A stretch of 6,900 nucleotides of DNA, taken from Bacillota bacterium. Its GTDB lineage: Bacteria; Bacillota; Clostridia; Christensenellales; UMGS416. Below the pieces are notes generated by a model, which saw only the letters and a program-made list of their open reading frames with translations, was not told where the DNA came from and ran no database searches. The position numbers were made by a program, and so were the translations under genes. Below, in pieces: positions 1 through 5,858 of this stretch. Numbering within the stretch: the stretch's first letter is position 1; every line of letters starts with the position of its first letter. Location of the stretch: NCBI GenBank assembly GCA_023422005.1, contig JAEZSC010000148.1:1-6900 (forward strand). Direction: 5' to 3'.

Positions 1-182
1 AGTTCCCCGGCGGCCAGACGCTGATCTTCAACGCCAAGAACAACGGCGTGGGCATCCCCGCGGAGAACCCCAACCTGACCAAGGAAGTCTCCGACAAGGT
101 GGCCACCGTCTTTAAAGACCTGCAGGATGGCAAGATCACCGTGGCCGACAAGGCCGACGGGCTCATCGAACCGGCGAGCTAA
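1..182 (+). CDS. BMP family (PnrA-like) substrate-binding lipoprotein, C-terminal fragment
   Basis: This is the last 59 codons of a gene that begins before the window; the reading frame starts at base 3 and stops at TAA 180-182. The visible end has a strand with LIFNAKNNGVGIP, then NPNLTKEVSDKV, then a helix with VFKDLQDGKITV. That order (buried strand, an N-G-V-G turn, 'NP.L' helix, 'l.dGKI.V' ending) is typical of the C-terminus of the BMP/Med family (PF02608), periplasmic-binding-protein-like lipoproteins that deliver nucleosides or related compounds to ABC transporters. The N-terminal signal and the ligand-binding residues are outside the window, so the ligand is unknown. An intrinsic terminator 65 bases downstream ends the transcript, so this gene is the last of its operon. 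The family call rests on about 59 residues and is fairly, not fully, secure. Confidence 0.72.
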   Translation, partial: FPGGQTLIFNAKNNGVGIPAENPNLTKEVSDKVATVFKDLQDGKITVADKADGLIEPAS

Positions 183-246
183 TGCTCCGTTTTCGCCTGG
201 CGCTGATGCGCCTTGGTGATTCGGACGGCTTGTAAACGGATCATAC

Positions 247-284
247 AATCGCCCGGCGATAACGGTCGCCGGGCGATTTCTTTT
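247..284 (+). terminator. Rho-independent terminator after the BMP gene
   Basis: A perfect 11-bp GC-rich stem (249-259 with 266-276; arms TCGCCCGGCGA and TCGCCGGGCGA) closes a 6-base loop. Two A-T pairs (247-248 with 277-278) can extend it. A T-rich run TTTCTTTT follows at 277-284. This is a classic intrinsic terminator and separates the BMP gene from the PHP gene. Confidence 0.92.
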
Positions 285-340
285 CCGTCGGGGTCGCGCC
301 TATGTTGGATAGACATATCAGTTTTCACGCACATTCAAAA

Positions 341-369
341 TTGATTCTTCCACCGACCACCCTTATACT
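341..369 (+). promoter_or_regulatory. Sigma-A/sigma-70 type promoter for the PHP gene pair
   Basis: TTGATT (341-346) and TATACT (364-369) are separated by exactly 17 bases, each one mismatch from the TTGACA/TATAAT consensus. The site lies between the upstream terminator and the first gene, as expected. Transcription should start near 375-377, which leaves a leader of only about 10-12 bases, with the GGAGG ribosome binding site (376-380) almost at the 5' end. A small inverted repeat, TATGT-N7-ACATA (301-317), lies 23 bases upstream of the -35 box and could be a weak activator site, but it is short enough to be chance. Confidence 0.68.
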
Positions 370-386
370 CTGGTTGGAGGTGCGAA

Positions 387-1151
387 ATGGATCGATTCCA
401 GACAGATTTTCACAACCACTCCCTGCGCAGCCGCTGCGCATGGCCGGAAATGACCGTGGCGGCCATGACCAAACGGTTCCAGGAGTGCGGCCTGCACATG
501 GCAGGCATCAGCGACCACGCCTATGCCGACGGAGGCCTGGCGGAACGGTGCCGCGCCACGCGCAGCGAGCTTGCGGCACTGGCTCCATCGGTGGACATCC
601 GCGTGGGTGTGGAGTTGGACATCGATTACCCCGGCAAGGTGTCCATCCACCCCCGGGAACTCGAGATCTTCGATTATGTGCTGGTGGCTTGCACCCATTA
701 TCAGAACCGGGCCAGCGTGGCCCCGCCCATCAGCCTGGAATATGAGGCCGTGGCGCAGAACATGGTGGATTTCATGACCTGCGCCGCGTCGCTGGAATAT
801 GCCGACGCCATCGTTCATCCGTTTCATGTGACCGGCCTGGAGGAACACCGGCCGGATTTCGACCGCACAAAGGCTATCGAGCTGATCCCCGACGACGCGC
901 TGCGCAGGATCGCCCGGGACATGCAGAAGAACCGTGTCGCCATCGAACTGCACACCTCCCTGCTGGAGCCGGACTATGCGGCATCCATGGTTCGCTTTTA
1001 CACAATCTGCAAGCAGGAGAAGGTGCGCTTTTCCCTGGGCAGCGACGCCCACTGGCTCAGCGGTATCGGGGAGGTTCCCCAGATCATGGGGTATATTCAG
1101 AATCTGGGCATTACAGCCGAGGACATCTGGATACCCGGGGAGGACGCGTAG
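387..1151 (+). CDS. PHP-domain metal-dependent hydrolase (histidinol-phosphatase-like)
   Basis: This 254-residue protein should be a cytoplasmic phosphoesterase of the PHP superfamily, which uses a cluster of two or three metal ions. The PHP motifs are complete and in order: DFHNHS (residues 7-12, His9/His11), SDH (42-44), GVE (74-76), ACTH (101-104), HPFH (144-147), the I-E-L-H strand (186-189) and GSDAH (218-222). The length fits single-domain HisK-like phosphatases (about 250-280 residues), and there is no polymerase part. The ATG at 387 is chosen because GGAGG (376-380) lies six bases before it and because the first PHP motif begins at residue 7. No signal peptide or membrane segment is seen. 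It is the first gene after the promoter at 341-369 and is coupled to the next gene. No his genes are present, so histidinol phosphate is not a supported substrate; another small phosphate ester is as likely. The family is certain, the substrate unknown. Confidence 0.9.
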   Translation: MDRFQTDFHNHSLRSRCAWPEMTVAAMTKRFQECGLHMAGISDHAYADGGLAERCRATRSELAALAPSVDIRVGVELDIDYPGKVSIHPRELEIFDYVLVACTHYQNRASVAPPISLEYEAVAQNMVDFMTCAASLEYADAIVHPFHVTGLEEHRPDFDRTKAIELIPDDALRRIARDMQKNRVAIELHTSLLEPDYAASMVRFYTICKQEKVRFSLGSDAHWLSGIGEVPQIMGYIQNLGITAEDIWIPGEDA

Positions 1152-1155
1152 CATG
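1137..1155 (+). promoter_or_regulatory. Ribosome binding site and coupled start of the CehA/McbA gene
   Basis: GGGGAGG (1137-1143), inside the last codons of the PHP gene, lies nine bases before ATG 1153-1155. The PHP stop TAG (1149-1151) is one base upstream of that ATG. This decides the start: the frame stays open upstream to an ATG at 934, but the extra stretch only overlays the PHP gene and has no recognisable domain. Translation of the two genes is probably coupled. Confidence 0.85.
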
Positions 1156-2820
1156 CTGCTCAAAGCCATCATCCGCGATGAAGCGGGAAAACCGGTCCCC
1201 TGCCGCGTGGGGGTATACGCGCCATCCAGCGATGAACCCGTGGAAGAAGCTTGCTGCCTGGGTGAACACCTCTTCGCCGTGCCCAACGGCGAATATCGGG
1301 TGGAAGCCCGCCGGGGTAAGCTCTACCGCCCGGCGGCCTGCACCGTGCAGCCCGGCGAGGGCAGCGCCCTGGCCCAGCTGACGTTGGAACGCATCGTGAA
1401 CCCCGTCGAGCTGGGGCTGTACTGTTTTGACGCCCATTCCCACGTGTCCAGGGACGACGGCTCAACCAACGGCAGCCTGGGCGCGGCGGCGCTCATCATG
1501 AAAAGCGAGGAGTTCCACTTCTTCTTCGTCGGATCGCCATACGACGCCGACGTGCACTTCGAGTATCTGCAGAGGGACTTCTCGGACCAGCGGCCCTACC
1601 GTGAAAGATACGCCCGATTGCTGCAGGATGTGCGGGAGCCGGACTTCTTGCTGGACATCGGCAACGAGCTCGTGAAAGGCCGCTACGGCCACATCTTCCT
1701 GATGAACTATGAACAGCGGCCGCCCTTCAGCCGCCACTACGACGAGGCTTTCGACCGCTGGATTTGGGACAAATCCGGCAGCGAGCCCGCCTATGACATC
1801 GCCTACCCCTATGAGGCGGTGCGGCAGGAACGCGGGGAGAACTCCGTGGCCGTGGCCGCCCACCCCACCAGCTGGTGGTGGCACGACGACCGCAAGTTCA
1901 TCACCAATCTGGCCGCCACCATCGGGTTCGACGCGCTGGCCGGATGCATCGACGCCATGGTCGTCATGGGCTATCAGAGCGACCGCCCCTCCTATCAGGC
2001 CCTGTGGTATGACCTGCTGGACAACGGCTATTTCCTGCCCGGCATCGCCGAGACCGACACGGTCTTCGACCGCCTGCCTGCCAAATTCCTGCGCTACAAG
2101 ACCTACGCATGGCTGGAGGAATTCTCCATCGACGCGCTGTGCCACGCCGTGCGGGCCGGCCGGTGCATCGCAACCTCCGGGCCGCTGATCCGCCTGGAGG
2201 TGGATGGGCAGCTGCCGGGAAGCGTGCTGCCCTTTGCGCCAGGCCAACGCTTTGAAGTTGAAGTGCAGGGCACGGCCTGCTGCGACGGTCCGCTGTCCTG
2301 CGTGCAGATCATCGTGAACGGCAGGGTCGCAGCGGAATACGCTGTGCAGGGCGAGCGCTGCGCCGTACGGCATGCGCTCACCGTGGACGCCAACAGCTAT
2401 GTGCTGGCCAAGTGCTATGACACGGCCGGCAACGTGGCCATCGCCAACCCCGTGTACATTCGCAACGAGCCTTTTGTGAACCAGGGCTATCGGGCGAGCG
2501 TACGGGTGGACGCGACAGCCAACGGCCAGCCCGCGGTGGGCAGCTACTGGCTGGACGACGGCCCCCGGCAGCCCTTCCAGGGCGGCTTCCAGCTCGCCAT
2601 GCCGCCCGCCGCCACGCTCCATGTGCTGGCAGCCGGGCAGCAGAAGGCCGTCAAGCTGTTCGAGCTGCCGGAACTGCAGGCGATCTTTGCCAGCCTGTAT
2701 ACGGGCGGGTTCCTGGGCAGCGGGGTTTATTCCCCCGGCGAGGCTCCCGTGGAGGCTTTCCAGATCCGGCGCATCCGAGAGCTGCTGGACGACGTGCGGC
2801 TGCGGGTGGAATTTGCTTGA
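1153..2820 (+). CDS. CehA/McbA-family metallohydrolase with N-terminal beta-sandwich
   Basis: The 555-residue product has several parts. Residues 1-82 look like a carboxypeptidase-regulatory-like beta domain ('VPNGEYRVEARRG' resembles the family's 'P.G.Y.v...rG' segment). Residues 83-350 are a PHP-like metallohydrolase core: DAHSH (93-97), DIGNEL (168-173, Glu172), GH (179-180), AHP (236-238) before a Trp triplet (241-243), AETD (299-302), and RAGRCIATSGP (334-344). Residues 351-435 look like a beta-sandwich and 440-555 like a further C-terminal domain that I do not recognise. The CehA/McbA group is named after carbaryl hydrolase, but most members have unknown substrates. The usual T/SDH second PHP motif is not seen: the matching stretch reads EEFHFFFVGSPYDAD (119-133). 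Some family members also lack it. There is no signal peptide, so it is probably cytoplasmic, coupled to the PHP hydrolase before it and possibly acting on the same substrate. The family call is good, the reaction unknown. Confidence 0.85.
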   Translation: MLLKAIIRDEAGKPVPCRVGVYAPSSDEPVEEACCLGEHLFAVPNGEYRVEARRGKLYRPAACTVQPGEGSALAQLTLERIVNPVELGLYCFDAHSHVSRDDGSTNGSLGAAALIMKSEEFHFFFVGSPYDADVHFEYLQRDFSDQRPYRERYARLLQDVREPDFLLDIGNELVKGRYGHIFLMNYEQRPPFSRHYDEAFDRWIWDKSGSEPAYDIAYPYEAVRQERGENSVAVAAHPTSWWWHDDRKFITNLAATIGFDALAGCIDAMVVMGYQSDRPSYQALWYDLLDNGYFLPGIAETDTVFDRLPAKFLRYKTYAWLEEFSIDALCHAVRAGRCIATSGPLIRLEVDGQLPGSVLPFAPGQRFEVEVQGTACCDGPLSCVQIIVNGRVAAEYAVQGERCAVRHALTVDANSYVLAKCYDTAGNVAIANPVYIRNEPFVNQGYRASVRVDATANGQPAVGSYWLDDGPRQPFQGGFQLAMPPAATLHVLAAGQQKAVKLFELPELQAIFASLYTGGFLGSGVYSPGEAPVEAFQIRRIRELLDDVRLRVEFA

Positions 2821-2831
2821 GGAGCGGAGGC

Positions 2832-2873
2832 GGCCGTATGCAATACGGCCCTACGATTTCGGCAAAGAAATCG
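2832..2873. repeat. Two adjacent perfect hairpins, possible dispersed palindromic repeat
   Basis: GGCCGTAT (2832-2839) and ATACGGCC (2843-2850) form a perfect 8-bp stem with a GCA triloop, 11 bases after the stop of the CehA/McbA gene. CGATTTC (2854-2860) and GAAATCG (2867-2873) form a second 7-bp hairpin. Neither has a clear T-run, so they are not classic terminators, although they could slow or protect the 3' end of the transcript. The form resembles REP-like palindromes dispersed in GC-rich genomes, but only one copy is visible here, so the repeat label is a guess. Confidence 0.45.
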
Positions 2874-2905
2874 GTGACTGAATAAAGAAAATCTTCCTGC
2901 TTCTT

Positions 2906-2919
2906 CCATTCTAGAATGG
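2906..2919. promoter_or_regulatory. Perfect 14-bp palindrome, candidate operator
   Basis: CCATTCTAGAATGG reads the same on both strands with no spacer, a form that suits binding by a dimeric regulator. It sits 95 bases upstream of the glycosidase start. I could not find a convincing -35/-10 pair around it, so its function is inferred only from symmetry and place. Confidence 0.35.
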
Positions 2920-2920
2920 G

Positions 2921-2983
2921 GGCCGAAGGTTTCTAAAGAGCGACCGGAGACCTTTGGCCGCGCCTCGTAGGGTGCGAGACCCT
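2921..2983 (+). other. Structured leader before the glycosidase gene
   Basis: Bases 2921-2934 pair with 2946-2959 along 14 positions, 11 Watson-Crick and three G-U, with an 11-base loop. The G-U pairs favour folding in the plus-strand RNA. A second small hairpin, AGGGT (2969-2973) with ACCCT (2979-2983), has a loop containing CGAG (2975-2978), which could pair with CTCG (2964-2967) just upstream as a pseudoknot. No T-run follows, so it is not an intrinsic terminator. It does not match a riboswitch class I can name; it could be a cis-regulatory RNA, an mRNA stabiliser or a degraded repeat. Confidence 0.4.
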
Positions 2984-3013
2984 TAGCCGCCGAATAGATA
3001 CAGAGGAGTTCAT

Positions 3014-4510
3014 ATGAGCTTTTACGACACCGGCTACATAAACAACCCCATGGCCCAGGAGAACAGCTTTCGGGAGATACCTGCGTCTCAGCCGGCCATC
3101 CCGGCCTTTGAACAGGCCAGGGCGCTGCTGCCCCACCCCGTGTGGGATGGCCACGATGCCGCCCTGCACTGCTACTGGAAGGCCTGGGAGCTGGCCTTCC
3201 AGCACATCAAGGCGCCGGCTGAGGGCAACGGCTTCGTGTCACCCTACCTGGCCACGGCCTTCAACGACTGCCTTTTCATGTGGGACTCGGCGTTCGCCAT
3301 GTTCTTCGGAATATACGGCAAGCGGGCCTTCGATTTCCAGCGCACGCTGGACAACCTGTACGCCAAGCAGCACCGCGACGGCTTCATCTGCCGGGAGATC
3401 GGCGAGGCCGACGGACAGGACCGTTTCCACAAGCACGACCCCTCCAGCACAGGCACCCATGTGATGCCTTGGCCCGAGTGGGAGCACTACCTGGCCACCG
3501 GCGACAAGGAGCGCCTGAGCAGGGTCTTTCCGGTGCTGGTGGCGTTCCATCGGTGGCTCAAAACCTGGCGCACATGGCCCAATGGCTCCTACTGGACCTC
3601 CGGCTGGGGCAGCGGTATGGACAACCAGCCGCGCTTTGACGCCCCCATTCCCGTGGATTTCTACCACGGCCACCTGACTTGGGTGGACGTGTGCCTGCAG
3701 ATGGTATTCGCGGGCAAGACGCTGCTGAACATGGCCGATGCCCTGGGCCGTTCCGGGGAGCTGGGCGACATCCGGGAGGAAGTCACAAGGCTGTCAAATC
3801 TCCTTAACGACCAAATGTGGGATGAGGACACAGGTTTTTATTACGACCTGCTGCCGGACGGCAGCCGCTCGGACCTTAAGACCATAGGGGCCTACTGGGC
3901 GCTGCTGGCCGATGTCGTGCCGCAGCACCGCCTGTACCGGTTTGTCGCCCATCTCGAAGCCCCGGCAGAGTTCAACCGGCCGCACCGGGTGCCTTCGCTG
4001 CCGGCCAACGCCCGCGGCTACACCCCTGAGGGCAACTATTGGCGCGGCGGCGTTTGGGTGTTCACCAACTACACCGTGCTGCGGGGCCTCACCCAGTGCG
4101 GTTATGACGGCCTGGCCCACGAGATCGCCCGCAACCACTTGGAAAACGTGGTGGGCGTGTTCCAGAAAACCGGCACCATTTGGGAGAACTATGCGCCGGA
4201 GAGCATGGCCCAGGGCAACCCCGCCCGGCCGGATTTCGTGGGCATCGGTGGCGTCACGCCCATCACCATGCTCATGGAGTATGTGTTCGGCCTGCGTCGA
4301 GGCGCACAGCGGCTGGTGTGGGATGTGCGCCTAACAGAGCGCCACGGCGTGAACAACTACCCCATCGGCGCCGACATTACGGCGGACTTGATGTGCCAGG
4401 CCCGCGCAAGCCAACAGGAGCGACCGGTGATCCGCGGCAAATCCTCCAGGCCGCTGGAGATCGAGTTGATCTGGAATGACGGGCAAAACAGAGAGATCAT
4501 ATGGTTGTAG
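3014..4510 (+). CDS. GH63/trehalase-like (alpha/alpha)6 glycoside hydrolase
   Basis: This 498-residue protein looks like an inverting exo-glycosidase of the GH63/MGH1-like/GH37 clan, which remove glucose or mannose units from small glycosides. Visible motifs are FMWDSAF (88-94), QHRDGFICREI (119-129), GWGSGMDNQPRF (197-208), YTPEGNYWRGGVW (336-348) and TIWENYAPE (388-396). By analogy with GH63 enzymes, Asp203 in 'SGMDN' is the likely general acid and Glu391 in 'WENY' the likely base. 'GNYWRGGVW' is the clan's conserved sugar-site segment. There is no signal peptide or binding module, so it probably cleaves imported small glycosides in the cytoplasm. The length suits a bare catalytic domain. 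The start is set by GAGGAG (3003-3008) five bases before ATG. It lies 193 bases after the CehA/McbA gene and may be transcribed with it or from its own unseen promoter. The clan is well supported; trehalose, mannosylglycerate or another substrate cannot be told apart. Confidence 0.85.
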   Translation: MSFYDTGYINNPMAQENSFREIPASQPAIPAFEQARALLPHPVWDGHDAALHCYWKAWELAFQHIKAPAEGNGFVSPYLATAFNDCLFMWDSAFAMFFGIYGKRAFDFQRTLDNLYAKQHRDGFICREIGEADGQDRFHKHDPSSTGTHVMPWPEWEHYLATGDKERLSRVFPVLVAFHRWLKTWRTWPNGSYWTSGWGSGMDNQPRFDAPIPVDFYHGHLTWVDVCLQMVFAGKTLLNMADALGRSGELGDIREEVTRLSNLLNDQMWDEDTGFYYDLLPDGSRSDLKTIGAYWALLADVVPQHRLYRFVAHLEAPAEFNRPHRVPSLPANARGYTPEGNYWRGGVWVFTNYTVLRGLTQCGYDGLAHEIARNHLENVVGVFQKTGTIWENYAPESMAQGNPARPDFVGIGGVTPITMLMEYVFGLRRGAQRLVWDVRLTERHGVNNYPIGADITADLMCQARASQQERPVIRGKSSRPLEIELIWNDGQNREIIWL

Positions 4511-4530
4511 GCACAGCAAAAGAGGCTGAT

Positions 4531-4569
4531 AAACCGAAAACCGGGGTAAGCCCTATGGGTTTACCCCGG
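4531..4569 (-). terminator. Strong hairpin in the convergent gap, probable terminator
   Basis: Bases 4541-4553 pair with 4557-4569 (13 pairs, one G-U on the plus strand) around a TAT loop. On the minus strand the stem is followed by TTTTCGGTTT (4540 down to 4531), a moderate T-rich tail. On the plus strand no T-run follows, so it would be at most a weak stop for the glycosidase 30 bases upstream. It probably works as a backstop for minus-strand transcripts. Confidence 0.5.
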
Positions 4570-4706
4570 GCTGTATAAACCCAAAGAGGAAAGCAAAAGT
4601 CAATACCGACTGACGATTCATTCGGCAGGAGGAAACGCAAAGACAGAAAAACGCCGTTATAACCCTCCCCGCAGGCGGAAATCGTCTCCTAGAAAAAGTT
4701 ATGAGC

Positions 4707-4750
4707 TCAAAAGCAAAGATATCGCCCGATGACGGTTATCGTCGGACGAT
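4707..4750 (-). terminator. Candidate minus-strand terminator
   Basis: Bases 4721-4732 pair with 4739-4750 over 12 positions with one mismatch (4725/4746) and one non-Watson-Crick G-T position (4730/4741) and a 6-base loop. On the minus strand the stem is followed by ATCTTTGCTTTTGA, a broken T-run. It lies about 70 bases after the stop of the solute-binding protein gene and is the best placed intrinsic terminator candidate for it. Confidence 0.45.
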
Positions 4751-4779
4751 AAATCTGCAATGAGCTCAAGTCGTCTGAA

Positions 4780-4808
4780 TCGTCGGCGACGCAGCGCGTC
4801 GCCGACGA
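4780..4808. other. Perfect 12-bp stem-loop after the solute-binding protein gene
   Basis: TCGTCGGCGACG (4780-4791) and CGTCGCCGACGA (4797-4808) form a perfect GC-rich stem with a 5-base loop, 11 bases after the stop of the minus-strand lipoprotein gene. The minus strand has no T-run after it, so it may protect the mRNA 3' end or help termination without a U-tract rather than act as a standard terminator. Confidence 0.55.
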
Positions 4809-4816
4809 AGGCGAAA

Positions 4817-4835
4817 GCGTCAGCGAAGCTGACGC
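4817..4835. other. Perfect 8-bp hairpin across the lipoprotein stop codon
   Basis: GCGTCAGC (4817-4824) and GCTGACGC (4828-4835) pair perfectly with a GAA triloop (TTC on the minus strand). The stop codon of the minus-strand gene (4820-4822) lies inside one arm. It is the first of three stem-loops met by transcription leaving this gene. Confidence 0.5.
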
Positions 4836-5842
4836 AGCATGGACTCGGCGTTCTGCGCGCTGGCCGCGACCTTGTCCGGCGCAACGGCGATGGGCCGCAC
4901 CACCGGCGCGCCCTGGTCGTTCTCGCGCATGGCCACGTCGGAAAGGCCCAGCTTGATGCTCAAGGCCTCGGCCTCGGGGCTCAGCAGATAATCCTCCAGC
5001 GCCTGGGCCAGCTCTTGGCGCTTGGACGCGGCGGGCAGCGCCACGCAGTTGAGCGCCACATAGCTGCCGATCTCGCCCTGCTGGTTGTCGGGGAAGCCGA
5101 AGTCCACCGGCGCGCCGGCGTCCTTCTTCTGCTTGGCGTTGGCGTAGGTCGTAAGCCCCAGCGCCAGGCGGCCGTCGGCCAGCATGTTGGCCACGCCCTC
5201 GGGCGATATGTTGATCTGTGCCTCTTTGAACAGCAGCGTCTGGTAGAACGCCAGCGTCTCCTGCTGGCCCCAAAAGGTGTAGATGGCCAGCGGGTAATAG
5301 CTGAAGTTCTGCAGGTTGGGGATGCCCACGGACTTGGCCGGCAGCGCGTCGTTGGCCAGGTCGTCGAAGCTGTCGGTCAGCTTCTCGCTGGGCGCCAGAT
5401 CGGTGTTGCGGGCCAGCACCCAGCCGCGCCCGCCAAAGCCATACCAATAGCCCTGGCCCCGGGCTCCCGAGGGCAGGCCGGATGCGTTGGGCGGCGCGTA
5501 TTGGGCCAACGCACGGCTCATGCGCAGCGCGGCCACGGCATACAGGTCCTGGGTCAGCAGCAGGTCGGCCACAGGGTTGGCGGCAGCGGGCGTGGCCGTA
5601 TCCTGGCCGCCGCGCTGATCGCCGACACCGGCGGCCAGCAGCAGCTCCTCCACGCCGTCCACCTGCACAACCTCCACCTTTACGCCGCTCTTTTCCGTGT
5701 AAGGAGCAACGAGCTGCTCCACGGCTTCCTTGCTTTGGTCGGTCACCAGCAGCAGCGTATTGGGGCCGCAGCCGGCCAGCGCAAAGGCGGCTGCCGCGCA
5801 CAGCAGGAGTATCAACAGCAGCATTACAGGCCGCTTCTTCAT
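4820..5842 (-). CDS. Extracellular solute-binding lipoprotein (ABC type)
   Basis: This 340-residue protein should capture a solute outside the membrane and pass it to an ABC importer. It begins MKKRPVMLLL, has a long hydrophobic core and the lipobox LAGC (22-25), so Cys25 would be lipidated. The mature part resembles the Fe3+/phosphonate-type binding-protein fold (SBP family 1/6): a first strand LLLVTDQS with the helix EAVEQLVAPYTEKSGVKVEVVQVDG, hinge strand GRGWVLARNTD, 'SFDDLAND', 'SVGIPNLQNFSYYPLAIYTFWG', 'MLADGRLALGLTTYA' and the C-terminal 'LEDYLLSPEAEAL'. The segment around 72-92 is Gly/Ala/Thr-rich and looks like a flexible insert. An ATG 13 codons upstream (5881) is open, but the start at 5842 is preferred because it gives a normal signal peptide and has a GGGGGAAGGG purine run before it. 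It lies 16 bases after the sugar isomerase gene and is probably in its operon. No permease or ATPase is nearby, so the partner and ligand are unknown. Confidence 0.83.
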   Translation of the reverse strand: MKKRPVMLLLILLLCAAAAFALAGCGPNTLLLVTDQSKEAVEQLVAPYTEKSGVKVEVVQVDGVEELLLAAGVGDQRGGQDTATPAAANPVADLLLTQDLYAVAALRMSRALAQYAPPNASGLPSGARGQGYWYGFGGRGWVLARNTDLAPSEKLTDSFDDLANDALPAKSVGIPNLQNFSYYPLAIYTFWGQQETLAFYQTLLFKEAQINISPEGVANMLADGRLALGLTTYANAKQKKDAGAPVDFGFPDNQQGEIGSYVALNCVALPAASKRQELAQALEDYLLSPEAEALSIKLGLSDVAMRENDQGAPVVRPIAVAPDKVAASAQNAESMLRQLR

Positions 5843-5858
5843 TGCCCTTCCCCCAAAA

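Larger units (their letters stand above)
4511..4819. other. Convergent intergenic region with hairpins, no gene
   Basis: This gap of 309 bases between convergent genes holds no credible reading frame. It contains a hairpin just after the glycosidase (4541-4569), an A-rich stretch without recognised features (about 4583-4700), two copies of ATGAGCTCAA (4701-4710 and 4760-4769) around a hairpin (4721-4750), and a 12-bp stem (4780-4808). An isolated AGGAGG-like sequence (near 4629-4634) has no suitable start after it. The region probably serves to end transcription from both sides. Confidence 0.6.

Noticed and set aside
193..231. Possible hairpin between the BMP stop and the terminator
   Set aside because: Only the short GGCGC/GCGCC core pairs well and the longer arms have many mismatches; the perfect terminator just downstream explains the region.
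934..1152. N-terminal extension of the CehA/McbA frame to ATG 934
   Set aside because: It wholly overlays the PHP gene in another frame, shows no domain, and ATG 1153 has a good ribosome binding site and begins directly with the beta domain.
363..1286. Long minus-strand open frame across the PHP gene, and a similar one at 1462-2622
   Set aside because: Both mirror strongly supported plus-strand genes. Long antisense frames are common in GC-rich coding DNA, and their translations show no recognisable family.
2875..3000. Promoter for the glycosidase gene
   Set aside because: TAGAAT (2912-2917) and TAGATA (2995-3000) look like -10 boxes, but neither has an acceptable -35 box at 16-18 bases.
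4629..4680. Small gene after the AGGAGG-like sequence in the convergent gap
   Set aside because: No ATG, GTG or TTG at proper spacing opens a frame of useful length.
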